Positions 23,901-37,412 of a stretch of 64,000 nucleotides of DNA are shown here, in pieces (the first letter of the stretch is position 1; each line of letters begins with the position of its first letter). The position numbers were made by a program, and so were the translations under genes. Origin of the DNA: Ptiloglossa arizonensis (lineage: Eukaryota > Arthropoda > Insecta > Hymenoptera > Colletidae); the NCBI RefSeq assembly GCF_051014685.1, contig NW_027478596.1:62001-126000 (forward strand). Direction: 5' to 3'. The notes under the pieces are model-generated. The model was given only the letters and a program-made list of their open reading frames with translations, ran no database searches and had not been told where the DNA came from.

Positions 23901-26173
23901 GAGTATCAGACCAGCGAAAATTTTGATGGTTTCTCAACCATTCCTTAACTTCAAAGTCCCATATCTCTCGAACGGATTGACGAACTCGAGAAATTCCTGT
24001 TGCATCTGAAAGCAGAATCTCGCCCGATTACAACGGTATGTGCATTTTAGCCCTAGGCCATAGTAGTTACTGGTTTCTAGTATCAGACGTGCGAAAATTT
24101 TGATGGTTTCTCAAGCATTCCTTAACTTCAAACTCCCATATCTCGCGAACGCATTGACGAACTCGAGTAATTCCTGTTGTATATGAAAGTAGAAGCTCGC
24201 CCGATTAGAATGGTGTGTGTACTTTTCCCCTAGGCCATTCCAGTTAGTGGTTTCGAGTATCAGACCTGTGAAAATTTTGGTGGTTTCTCAACCATTCCTT
24301 AACTTCACACTTACATATCTCGCGAACGGATTGACGAACTCGAGAATTTCCTCTTGCATCTGAAAGCAGAAACACGCCCGGTTACAACGGTATGTGCATT
24401 TTCCCCCTAGGCCATTGTGGTTATTGGTTTCGAGTATCAGACCAGCGAAAATTTTGATGGTTTCTCAACCATTCCTTAACTTCAAACTCCAATATCTCGC
24501 GAACGGATTGACGAACTCGAGAAATTCCTGTTGCATCTGAAAGTAGAAGCTCGCCCGATTAGAATGGTGTGTGTACTTTTCCCCTAGGCCATTCCAGTTA
24601 TTGGTTTCGAGTATCAGACCTGCGAAAATTATGATGGTTTCTCAACCATTCGTTATCTTCAAACTCCCATATCTCGCGAACGGATTGACGAACTCGAGAA
24701 ATTCCTGTTGCATCTGAAAGCAGAAACTAGCCCGATTACAATGTTGTGTGTACTTTTTCCCTAGGCTATTCCAGTTGTTGGTTTCGAGTATCTGACCTGC
24801 GAAAATTTTGATGATTTCTCAACCATTCCTTAACTTCAAACTCCAATATCTCGCGAACGGATTGACGAACTCGAGAAATTCCTGTTGCATCTGAAAGTAG
24901 AAGCTCGCCCGATTAGAATGGTGTGTCTACTTTTCCCGTAGGCCATTCCAGTTATTGGTTTCGAGTATCAGACCTGCGAAAATTTTGATGGTTTCTCAAC
25001 CATTCGTTATCTTCAAACTCCCATATCTCGCGAACGGATTGACGAACTCGAGAAATTCCTGTTGCATCTGAAAGCAGAAACTAGCCCGATTACAATGTTG
25101 TGTGTACTTTTTCCCTAGGCTATTCCAGTTGTTGGTTTCGAGTATCTGACCTGCGAAAATTTTGATGATTTCTCAACCATTCCTTAACTTCAAACTCCAA
25201 TATCTCGCGAACGGATTGACGAACTCGAGAAATTCCTGTTGCATCTGAAAGTAGAAACTCGCCCGATTACAATGGTATGTGTACTTTTCCCCTAGGCCAT
25301 TCGAGTTATTGGTTTCGAGTATCAGACTTGCCAAAGTTTTGATGGTTTCTCAACCATTCCTTAACTTCACACTTACATATCTCGCGAACGGATTGACGAA
25401 CTCGAGAATTTCCTACTGCATCTGAAAGCAGAAACTCGCCCGGTTACAACGGTTTTTGCATTTTTCCCCTAGGCCTTTGTAGTTATTTGTTTCGAGTATC
25501 AGACTTGCGAACATTTTGATGGTTTCTCAACCATTCCTTAACGTCAATCTCGCATATCTCGCGAAAGGATTGACGAACTCGAGAAATTCCTGTTGCATCC
25601 GAAAGTAGAAACTCGCCCGATTACAATTGTGTGCGTACTTTTCCCCTAGGCCATTCCAGTTATTCGTATCTAGCATCACAATTGCGACAATTTTGATGGT
25701 TTCTCAACCATTCAATAACTTCAATCTCCCATGTCTCGCGAACGGATTGACGAACTCGAGAAATTCCAGTTGCATCTGAAAGTAGAAACTCGCCCGAGTA
25801 CAAGGATATGTGTGTTTTTCCCCTAGGCCTTTGCAGTTATTGGTTTCGAGTATCAGACTTGCGAACATTTTGATGGTTTCTCAGCCATTCCTTAACTTCA
25901 AACTCCAATATCTCGCGAACGGATTGACGAACTCGAGAAATTCCTGTTGCATCTGAAAGTAGAAACTAGCCCGATTACAATGGTGTGTGTACTTTTTCCC
26001 TAGGCCACTCCAGTTGTTGGTTTCGAGTATCAGACCAGCGAAAATTTTGATGTTTTCTCAACCATTCCTTAACTTCAAACTCCCATATCTCGCGAACGGA
26101 TTGATGAACTCGAGAAATTCCTGTTGCATCTGAAAGCAGAAACTCGCCCGATTACAATGGTGTATGCATTTTT
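20510..26173 (+). repeat. 32-monomer HOR, copy A (5,664 bp)
   Basis: GCCCTAGGCCTATCCAG at 20,510 recurs at 26,174, and CTTCACACGTACAT and TACTTTATCCC recur at the same 5,664-bp distance (32 x 177). I saw no base difference from copy B in the stretches I compared between 20,510 and 25,097, so this duplication is among the youngest events in the window. Confidence 0.9.
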
Positions 26174-29100
26174 GCCCTAGGCCTATCCAGTTATTGGCTT
26201 CGAGTATCAGACCAGCGAAAATTTTGATGGTTTCTCAACCATTCCTTAACTTCAAAGTCCCATATCTCGCGAACGGATTGACGAACTCGAGAAATTCCTG
26301 TTGCATCTGAAAGCAGAATCTCGCCCGATTACAACGATATGTGCATTTTAGCCCTAGGCCATAGTAGTTACTGGTTTCTAGTATCAGACGTGCGAAAATT
26401 TTGATGGTTTCTCAAGCATTCGTTAACTTCAAAATCCCATACCTCGCGAACGCTTTGACGAACTCGAGAAATTCCTGTTGTATCTGAAAGTAGAAGCTCG
26501 CCCGATTAGAATGGTGTGTGTACTTTTCCCCTAGGCCATACCAGTTATTGGTTTCGAGTATCAGACCTGTGAAAATTTTGATGGTTTCTCAACCATTCCT
26601 TAACTTCACACGTACATATCTCGCGAACGGATTGACGAACTCGAGAATTTCCTATTGCATCTGAAAGCAGAAACTCGCCCGGTTACAACGGTATGTTCAT
26701 TTTCCCCCTAGGCCATTGTAGTTATTGGTTTCGAGTACCAGACCAGCGAATATTTTGATGGTTTCTCAACCATTCCTTAACTTCAAACTCCAATATCTCG
26801 CGAACGGATTGACGAACTAGAGAAATTCCTTTTGTATCTGAAAGTAGAAGCTCGTCCGATTAGAATGGTGTGTGTACTTTTCCCCTAGGCCATTCCAGTT
26901 ATTGGTTTCGAGTATCAGACCAGCGAAAATTTTGATGGTTTCTCAACCATTCCTTAACTTCAAACTCCCATATCTCGCGAACGGATTGACGAACTCGAGA
27001 AATTCCTGTTGTATCTGAAAGTAGAAGCTCGCCCGATTAGAATGGTGTGTGTACTTTTCCCCTAGGCCATTGTAGTTATTGGTTTCGAGTATCCGACCAG
27101 CGAAAATTTTGATGGTTTCTTAACCATTCCTTAACTTCAAACTCCCATATCTCGCGAACGGATTTACGAACTCGAGAAATTCCTTTTGTATCTGAAAGTA
27201 GAAACTAGCTCGATTACAATGGTGTGTGTACTTTTCCCCTAGGCCATTCCAGTTATTGGTTTCGAATATCAGACCAGCGAAAATTTTGATGGTTTCTCAA
27301 CCATTCCTTAACTTCAAACTCCAATCTCTCGCGAACGGATTGACGAACTCGAGAAATTCCTGTTGCATCTGAAAGTAGAAACTAGCTCGATTACAATGGT
27401 GTGTGTACTTTTCCCCTAGGCCATTCCAGTTATTGGTTTCGAATATCAGACCAGCGAAAATTTTGATGTTTTCTCAACCATTCCTTAACTTCAAACTCCC
27501 ACATCTCGCGAACGGATTGACCAACTCGAGAAATTCCTGTTGCACCTGATAGTAGAAACTAGCCCGATTACAATGGTCTGTGTACTTTTCCCCTAGGCCA
27601 TTCCAGTTAATGGTTTCGAGTATCAGAACAGTGAAAATTTTGATGGTTTCTCAACCATTCCTTAACTTCAAACTCCCATGTCTCGCGAACGTATTGACGA
27701 ACTAGAGAAATTCCTGTTGCATCTGAAATCAGAAACTCGCCCGGTTACAACGGTATGTGCATTTTTGCCCTAGGCCATAGTAGTCACTGTTTTCGAGTTT
27801 CAGACTTGCGAAAATTTTGATGGTTTCTCAAGCATTCCTTAACTTCAAACTCCCATATCTCCCGAACGGATTGATGAACTCGAGAAATTCCTGTTGCATC
27901 TGAAAGCAGAAACTCGCCCGATTATAACGGTGTGTGCATTTTTGCCCTAGGCCATAGTAGTTATTGGTTTCGAGTATCAGAGTTGCGAAAATTTCGATGG
28001 TTTCTCAACCACTCCTTAACTTCAAACTCGCATATCTCGCGAACGGATTGACGCACTCGAGAAATTCCTGTTGCATCTGAAAGTAGAAACTCGCCCGACT
28101 ACAAAGATATGTGTGTTTATCCCCTAGGCCTTTGTAGTTATTGGTTTCGAGTATCAGACTTGCGAACATTTTGATGGTATTTCAACCATTCCTTAACTTC
28201 AAACACCCATATCTCGCGAACGGATTGACGAACTCGAGAAATTCCTGTTGCATCTGAAAGCAGAAACTCACCAGGTTACAACGGTATGTGCATTTTTGCC
28301 CTAGGCCATAGTAGTCACTGGTTTCGAGTTTCAGACTTGCGAAAATTTTGAAGGTTTCTCAACCATTCCTTAACTTCAAACTCCAATATCTCGCGAACGG
28401 ATTTACGAACTCGAGAAATTCCTTTTGTATCTGAAAGTAGAAGCTCGCCCGATTAGAATGGTGTGTGTACTTTCCCCCTAGGCCATTGTAGTTATTGGTT
28501 TCGAGTACCAGACCAGCGAAAATTTTGATGGTTTCTCAACCATTCCTTAACTTCAAACTCCAATATCTCGCGAACGGATAGACGAACTCGAGAAATTCCT
28601 GTTGCATCTGAAAGTAGAAACTAGCCCGATTACAATGTTGTGTGTACTTTATCCCTAGGCCATTCCAGTTGTTGGTTTCGAGTATCAGACCTGCGAAAAT
28701 TTTGATGGTTTCTCAAGCATTCCTTAACTTCACACTTACATATCTCGCGAACGGATTGACGAACTCGAGAATTTCCTACTGCATCTGAAAGCAGAAACTC
28801 GCCCGGTTACAACGGTTTGTGCATTTTTCCCCTAGGCCTTTGTAGTTATTTGTTTCGAGTAACAGACTTGCGAACATTTTGATGGTTTCTCAACCATTCC
28901 TTAACGTCAAACTCGCATATCTCGCGAAAGGATTGACGAACTCGAGAAATTCCTGTTGCATCCGAAAGTAGAAACTCGCCCGATTACAATTGTGTGCGTA
29001 CTTTTCCCCTAGGCCATTCCAGTTATTCGTATCTAGCATCACAATTGCCACAATTTTGATGGTTTCTCAACCATTCAATAACTTCAAACTCCCATATCTC

Positions 29101-32100
29101 GCGAACGGATAGACGAACTCCAGAAATTCCTGTTGCATGTGAAAGTGGAAACTCGCCCGATTACAAAGGTATGTGTATTTTTCCCGTAGGCCTTTGTAGT
29201 TATTGGTTTCGAGTATCAGACTTGCGAAAATTTTGATGGTTTCTCAACCATTCCTTAACTTCAAACTCCAATATCTCGCGAACGGATTGACGAACTCGAG
29301 AAATTCCTGTTGCATGTAAAAGTAGAAACTAGCCCGATTACAATGTTGTGTGTACTTTTTCCCTAGGCCATTCCAGTTGTTGGTTTCGAGTATCAGACCT
29401 GCGAAAATTTTGATGGTTTCTCAACCATTCGTTATCTTCAAACTCCCATATCTCGCGAACGGATTCACGAACTCGAGAAATTCCTGTTGCATCTGAAAGT
29501 AGAAACTAGCCCGATTACAATGGTCTGTGTACTTTCCCCCTAGGCCATTCCAGTTATTGGTTTCGAGTATCAGACCAGCGAAAATTTTGATGGTTTCTCA
29601 ACCATTCCTTAACTTCAAAGTCCCATATCTCTCGAACGGATTGACGAACTCGAGAAATTCCTGTTGCATCTGAAAGCAGAATCTCGCCCGATTACAACGG
29701 TATGTGCATTTTAGCCCTAGGCCATAGTAGTTACTGGTTTCTAGTATCAGACGTGCGAAAATTTTGATGGTTTCTCAAGCATTCCTTAACTTCAAACTCC
29801 CATATCTCGCGAACGCATTGACGAACTCGAGTAATTCCTGTTGTATATGAAAGTAGAAGCTCGCCCGATTAGAATGGTGTGTGTACTTTTCCCCTAGGCC
29901 ATTCCAGTTAGTGGTTTCGAGTATCAGACCTGTGAAAATTTTGGTGGTTTCTCAACCATTCCTTAACTTCACACTTACATATCTCGCGAACGGATTGACG
30001 AACTCGAGAATTTCCTCTTGCATCTGAAAGCAGAAACACGCCCGGTTACAACGGTATGTGCATTTTCCCCCTAGGCCATTGTGGTTATTGGTTTCGAGTA
30101 TCAGACCAGCGAAAATTTTGATGGTTTCTCAACCATTCCTTAACTTCAAACTCCAATATCTCGCGAACGGATTGACGAACTCGAGAAATTCCTGTTGCAT
30201 CTGAAAGTAGAAGCTCGCCCGATTAGAATGGTGTGTGTACTTTTCCCCTAGGCCATTCCAGTTATTGGTTTCGAGTATCAGACCTGCGAAAATTATGATG
30301 GTTTCTCAACCATTCGTTATCTTCAAACTCCCATATCTCGCGAACGGATTGACGAACTCGAGAAATTCCTGTTGCATCTGAAAGCAGAAACTAGCCCGAT
30401 TACAATGTTGTGTGTACTTTTTCCCTAGGCTATTCCAGTTGTTGGTTTCGAGTATCTGACCTGCGAAAATTTTGATGATTTCTCAACCATTCCTTAACTT
30501 CAAACTCCAATATCTCGCGAACGGATTGACGAACTCGAGAAATTCCTGTTGCATCTGAAAGTAGAAGCTCGCCCGATTAGAATGGTGTGTCTACTTTTCC
30601 CGTAGGCCATTCCAGTTATTGGTTTCGAGTATCAGACCTGCGAAAATTTTGATGGTTTCTCAACCATTCGTTATCTTCAAACTCCCATATCTCGCGAACG
30701 GATTGACGAACTCGAGAAATTCCTGTTGCATCTGAAAGCAGAAACTAGCCCGATTACAATGGTGTGTGTACTTTTCCCCTTGGCCATTCCAGTTATTGGT
30801 TTCGAGTATCAGACCAGCGAAAATTTTGATGGCTTCTCAACCATTCCTTAACTTCAAACTCCCATATCTTGCGAACGGATTGACGAACTCGAGAAATTCC
30901 TGTTGCATCTGAAAGTAGAAACTCGCCCGATTACAATGGTATGTGTACTTTTCCCCTAGGTCATTCGAGTTATTGGTTTCGAGTATCAGACTTGCCAAAG
31001 TTTTGATGGTTCCTCAACCATTCCTTAACTTCACACTTACTCATCTCGCGAACGGATTGACGAACTCGAGAATTTCCTACTGCATCTGAAAGCAGAAACT
31101 CGCCCGGTTACAACGGTATGTGCATTTTTCCCCTAGGCCTTTGTAGTTATTTGTTTCGAGTATCAGACCTGCGAAAATTTTGATGGTTTCTCAACCATTC
31201 GTTATCTTCAAACTCCCATATCTCGCGAACGGATGGACGACCTCGAGAAATTCCTGTTGCATCTGAAAGTAGAAACTCGCCCGATTACAAAGGTATGTGT
31301 ATTTTTCCCCTAAGCCTTTGTTGTTATTGGTTTCGAGTATCAGACTTGCGAAAATTTTGATGGTATCTCAACCATTCGTTATCTTCAAACTCCCATATCT
31401 CGCGAACGGATTGACGAACTCGAGAAATTCCTGTTGCATCTGAAAGCAGAAACTAGCCCTATTACAATGGTGTGTGTACTTTTCCCCTTGGCCATTCCAG
31501 TTATTGGTTTCGAGTATCTGACCTGCGAAAATTTTGATGGTTTCTCAACCATTCCTTAACTTCAAACACCCATATCTCGCGAACGGATTGACGAACTCGA
31601 GAAATTCCTGTTGCATCTGAAAGTAGAAACTCGCCCGATTACAATGGTATGTGTACTTTTCCCCTAGGCCATTCGAGTTATTGGTTTCGAGTATCAGACT
31701 TGCCAAAGTTTTGATGGTTTCTCAACCATTCCTTAACTTCACACTTACATATCTCGCGAACGGATTGACGAACTCGAGAATTTCCTACTGCATCTGAAAG
31801 CAGAAACTCGCCCGGTTACAACGGTTTTTGCATTTTTCCCCTAGGCCTTTGTAGTTATTTGTTTCGAGTATCAGACTTGCGAACATTTTGATGGTTTCTC
31901 AACCATTCCTTAACGTCAATCTCGCATATCTCGCGAAAGGATTGACGAACTCGAGAAATTCCTGTTGCATCCGAAAGTAGAAACTCGCCCGATTACAATT
32001 GTGTGCGTACTTTTCCCCTAGGCCATTCCAGTTATTCGTATCTAGCATCACAATTGCGACAATTTTGATGGTTTCTCAACCATTCAATAACTTCAATCTC

Positions 32101-32545
32101 CCATGTCTCGCGAACGGATTGACGAACTCGAGAAATTCCAGTTGCATCTGAAAGTAGAAACTCGCCCGAGTACAAGGATATGTGTGTTTTTCCCCTAGGC
32201 CTTTGCAGTTATTGGTTTCGAGTATCAGACTTGCGAACATTTTGATGGTTTCTCAGCCATTCCTTAACTTCAAACTCCAATATCTCGCGAACGGATTGAC
32301 GAACTCGAGAAATTCCTGTTGCATCTGAAAGTAGAAACTAGCCCGATTACAATGGTGTGTGTACTTTTTCCCTAGGCCACTCCAGTTGTTGGTTTCGAGT
32401 ATCAGACCAGCGAAAATTTTGATGTTTTCTCAACCATTCCTTAACTTCAAACTCCCATATCTCGCGAACGGATTGATGAACTCGAGAAATTCCTGTTGCA
32501 TCTGAAAGCAGAAACTCGCCCGATTACAATGGTGTATGCATTTTT
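26174..32545 (+). repeat. 32-monomer HOR, copy B, with four extra monomers (6,372 bp)
   Basis: It follows copy A at offset 5,664 up to 30,761 and at offset 6,372 from about 31,572 on. The change of 708 bp is four monomers. The first base after the unit (32,546) corresponds to 26,174, where copy A turns into copy B; copy B instead continues into GGCCATAGTAG monomers. Its second half is at the same time the first unit of the 25-monomer HOR. Confidence 0.88.
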
Positions 32546-32987
32546 GCCCTAGGCCATAGTAGTTATTGGTTTCGAGTATCAGAGTTGCGAAAATTTCGAT
32601 GGTTTCTCAACCACTCCTTAACTTCAAACTCCCATATCTCGCGAACGGATTGACGCACTCGAGAAATTCCTGTTGCATCTGAAAGAAGAAACTCGCCCGA
32701 GTACAAAGATATGTGTGTTTTTCCCCTAGGCCTTTGTAGTTATTGGTTTCGAGTATCAGACTTGCGAACATTTTGATGGTATCTCAACCATTCCTTAACT
32801 TCAAACTCGCATTTCTCGCGAAAGGATAGACGAACTCGAGAATTTCCTGTTGCATCCGAAAGTAGAAACTCGCCCGATTACAATGGTGTGCGTACTTTTC
32901 CCCTAGGCCATTCCAGTTATTCGTTTCTAGCATCACAATTGCGACAAATTTGATGGTTTCTCAACCATTCAATAACTTCAAACTCCC
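28563..32987 (+). repeat. 25-monomer HOR, unit 1 (4,425 bp)
   Basis: TACTTTATCCC at 28,645 recurs at 33,070 and 37,495, each 4,425 bp on (25 x 177). The match to unit 2 starts at 28,563 against 32,988. Private to this unit are GGATGGACGACCTCGAG near 31,230 and GAAAGAAGAAACTCG near 32,680. It reads GGCCACTCCAG near 32,375 where unit 2 has GGCCATTCCAG. Confidence 0.9.
30762..31469 (+). repeat. Four monomers absent from copy A (708 bp)
   Basis: The words CCCCTTGGCC, TTGATGGCTTCTC, CCATATCTTGCG, GGTCATTCGAG and CACTTACTCATC in this stretch have no counterpart in 20,510-26,173. They are kept in the later 25-mer units, so either copy A lost these monomers or copy B gained them before the 25-mer spread. 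The edges are approximate. Confidence 0.75.
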
Positions 32988-35900
32988 ATATCTCGCGAAC
33001 GGATAGACGAACTCGAGAAATTCCTGTTGCATCTGAAAGTAGAAACTAGCCCGATTACAATGTTGTGTGTACTTTATCCCTAGGCCATTCCAGTTGTTGG
33101 TTTCGAGTATCAGACCTGCGAAAATTTTGATGGTTTCTCAAGCATTCCTTAACTTCACACTTACATATCTCGCGAACGGATTGACGAACTCGAGAATTTC
33201 CTACTGCATCTGAAAGCAGAAACTCGCCCGGTTACAACGGTTTGTGCATTTTTCCCCTAGGCCTTTGTAGTTATTTGTTTCGAGTATCAGACTTGCGAAC
33301 ATTTTGATGGTTTCTCAACCATTCCTTAACGTCAAACTCGCATATCTCGCGAAAGGATTGACGAACTCGAGAAATTCCTGTTGCATCCGAAAGTAGAAAC
33401 TCGCCCGATTACAATTGTGTGCGTACTTTTCCCCTAGGCCATTCCAGTTATTCGTATCTAGCATCACAATTGCGACAATTTTGATGGTTTCTCAACCATT
33501 CAATAACTTCAAACTCCCATATCTCGCGAACGGATAGACGAACACCAGAAATTCCTGTTGCATGTGAAAGTGGAAACTCGCCCGATTACAAAGGTATGTG
33601 TATTTTTCCCCTAGGCCTTTGTAGTTATTGGATTCGAGTATCAGACTTGCGAAAATTTTGATGGTTTCTCAACCATTCCTTAACTTCAAACTCCAATATC
33701 TCGCGAACGGATTGACGAACTCGAGAAATTCCTGTTGCATGTAAAAGTAGAAACTAGCCCGATTACAATGTTGTGTGTACTTTTTCCCTAGGCCATTCCA
33801 GTTGTTGGTTTCGAGTATCAGACCTGCGAAAATTTTGATGGTTTCTCAACCATTCGTTATCTTCAAACTCCCATATCTCGCGAACGGATTCACGAACTCG
33901 AGAAATTCCTGTTGCATCTGAAAGTAGAAACTAGCCCGATTACAATGGTCTGTGTACTTTCCCCCTAGGCCATTCCAGTTATTGGTTTCGAGTATCAGAC
34001 CAGCGAAAATTTTGATGGTTTCTCAACCATTCCTTAACTTCAAAGTCCCATATCTCTCGAACGGATTGACGAACTCGAGAAATTCCTGTTGCATCTGAAA
34101 GCAGAATCTCGCCCGATTACAACGGTATGTGCATTTTAGCCCTAGGCCATAGTAGTTACTGGTTTCTAGTATCAGACGTGCGAAAATTTTGATGGTTTCT
34201 CAAGCATTCCTTAACTTCAAACTCCCATATCTCGCGAACGCATTGACGAACTCGAGTAATTCCTGTTGTATATGAAAGTAGAAGCTCGCCCGATTAGAAT
34301 GGTGTGTGTACTTTTCCCCTAGGCCATTCCAGTTAGTGGTTTCGAGTATCAGACCTGTGAAAATTTTGGTGGTTTCTCAACCATTCCTTAACTTCACACT
34401 TACATATCTCGCGAACGGATTGACGAACTCGAGAATTTCCTCTTGCATCTGAAAGCAGAAACACGCCCGGTTACAACGGTATGTGCATTTTCCCCCTAGG
34501 CCATTGTGGTTATTGGTTTCGAGTATCAGACCAGCGAAAATTTTGATGGTTTCTCAACCATTCCTTAACTTCAAACTCCAATATCTCGCGAACGGATTGA
34601 CGAACTCGAGAAATTCCTGTTGCATCTGAAAGTAGAAGCTCGCCCGATTAGAATGGTGTGTGTACTTTTCCCCTAGGCCGTTCCAGTTATTGGTTTCGAG
34701 TATCAGACCTGCGAAAATTATGATGGTTTCTCAACCATTCGTTATCTTCAAACTCCCATATCTCGCGAACGGATTGACGAACTCGAGAAATTCCTGTTGC
34801 ATCTGAAAGCAGAAACTAGGCCGATTACAATGTTGTGTGTACTTTTTCCCTAGGCTATTCCAGTTGTTGGTTTCGAGTATCTGACCTGCGAAAATTTTGA
34901 TGATTTCTCAACCATTCCTTAACTTCAAACTCCAATATCTCGCGAACGGATTGACGAACTCGAGAAATTCCTGTTGCATCTGAAAGTAGAAGCTCGCCCG
35001 ATTAGAATGGTGTGTCTACTTTTCCCGTAGGCCATTCCAGTTATTGGTTTCGAGTATCAGACCTGCGAAAATTTTGATGGTTTCTCAACCATTCGTTATC
35101 TTCAAACTCCCATATCTCGCGAACGGATTGACGAACTCGAGAAATTCCTGTTTCATCTGAAAGCAGAAACTAGCCCGATTACAATGGTGTGTGTACTTTT
35201 CCCCTTGGCCATTCCAGTTATTGGTTTCGAGTATCAGACCAGCGAAAATTTTGATGGCTTCTCAACCATTCCTTAACTTCAAACTCCCATATCTTGCGAA
35301 CGGATTGACGAACTCGAGAAATTCCTGTTGCATCTGAAAGTAGAAACTCGCCCGATTACAATGGTATGTGTACTTTTCCCCTAGGTCATTCGAGTTATTG
35401 GTTTCGAGTATCAGACTTGCCAAAGTTTTGATGGTTCCTCAACCATTCCTTAACTTCACACTTACTCATCTCGCGAACGGATTGACGAACTCGAGAATTT
35501 CCTACTGCATCTGAAAGCAGAAACTCGCCCGGTTACAACGGTATGTGCATTTTTCCCCTAGGCCTTTGTAGTTATTTGTTTCGAGTATCAGACCTGCGAA
35601 AATTTTGATGGTTTCTCAACCATTCGTTATCTTCAAACTCCCATATCTCGCGAACGGATGGACGAACTCGAGAAATTCCTGTTGCATCTGAAAGTAGAAA
35701 CTCGCCCGATTACAAAGGTATGTGTATTTTTCCCCTAAGCCTTTGTTGTTATTGGTTTCGAGTATCAGACTTGCGAAAATTTTGATGGTTTCTCAACCAT
35801 TCGTTATCTTCAAACTCCCATATCTCGCGAACGGATTGACGAACTCGAGAAATTCCTGTTGCATCTGAAAGCAGAAACTAGCCCGATTACAATGGTGTGT

Positions 35901-37412
35901 GTACTTTTCCCCTTGGCCATTCCAGTTATTGGTTTCGAGTATCTGACCTGCGAAAATTTTGATGGTTTCTCAACCATTCCTTAACTTCAAACACCCATAT
36001 CTCGCGAACGGATTGACGAACTCGAGAAATTCCTGTTGCATCTGAAAGTAGAAACTCGCCCGATTACAATGGTATGTGTACTTTTCCCCTAGGCCATTCG
36101 AGTTATTGGTTTCGAGTATCAGACTTGCCAAAGTTTTGACGGTTTCTCAACCATTCCTTAACTTCACACTTACATATCTCGCGAACGGATTGACGAACTC
36201 GAGAATTTCCTACTGCATCTGAAAGCAGAAACTCGCCCGGTTACAACGGTTTTTGCATTTTTCCCCTAGGCCTTTGTAGTTATTTGTTTCGAGTATCAGA
36301 CTTGCGAACATTTTGATGGTTTCTCAACCATTCCTTAACGTCAATCTCGCATATCTCGCGAAAGGATTGACGAACTCGAGAAATTCCTGTTGCATCCGAA
36401 AGTAGAAACTCGCCCGATTACAATTGTGTGCGTACTTTTCCCCTAGGCCATTCCAGTTATTCGTATCTAGCATCACAATTGCGACAATTTTGATGGTTTC
36501 TCAACCATTCAATAACTTCAATCTCCCATGTCTCGCGAACGGATTGACGAACTCGAGAAATTCCAGTTGCATCTGAAAGTAGAAACTCGCCCGAGTACAA
36601 GGATATGTGTGTTTTTCCCCTAGGCCTTTGCAGTTATTGGTTTCGAGTATCAGACTTGCGAACATTTTGATGGTTTCTCAGCCATTCCTTAACTTCAAAC
36701 TCCAATATCTCGCGAACGGATTGACGAACTCGAGAAATTCCTGTTGCATCTGAAAGTAGAAACTAGCCCGATTACAATGGTGTGTGTACTTTTTCCCTAG
36801 GCCATTCCAGTTGTTGGTTTCGAGTATCAGACCAGCGAAAATTTTGATGTTTTCTCAACCATTCCTTAACTTCAAACTCCCATATCTCGCGAACGGATTG
36901 ATGAACTCGAGAAATTCCTGTTGCATCTGAAAGCAGAAACTCGCCCGATTACAATGGTGTATGCATTTTTGCCCTAGGCCATAGTAGTTATTGGTTTCGA
37001 GTATCAGAGTTGCGAAAATTTCGATGGTTTCTCAACCACTCCTTAACTTCAAACTCCCATATCTCGCGAACGGATTGACGCACTCGAGAAATTCCTGTTG
37101 CATCTGAAAGTAGAAACTCGCCCGAGTACAAAGATATGTGTGTTTTTCCCCTAGGCCTTTGTAGTTATTGGTTTCGAGTATCAGACTTGCGAACATTTTG
37201 ATGGTATCTCAACCATTCCTTAACTTCAAACTCGCATTTCTCGCGAAAGGATAGACGAACTCGAGAATTTCCTGTTGCATCCGAAAGTAGAAACTCGCCC
37301 GATTACAATGGTGTGCGTACTTTTCCCCTAGGCCATTCCAGTTATTCGTTTCTAGCATCACAATTGCGACAAATTTGATGGTTTCTCAACCATTCAATAA
37401 CTTCAAACTCCC
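32988..37412 (+). repeat. 25-monomer HOR, unit 2 (4,425 bp)
   Basis: Full unit. Diagnostic bases are GGCCGTTCCAG near 34,677, ACTAGGCCGATT near 34,815, AGTTTTGACGGTTTC near 36,132 and GGCCATTCCAG near 36,800. The first three are absent from unit 1 and all four reappear in the unit at 57,767. Private bases are GAACACCAGAAATT near 33,540 and CTGTTTCATCTG near 35,149. Confidence 0.9.
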
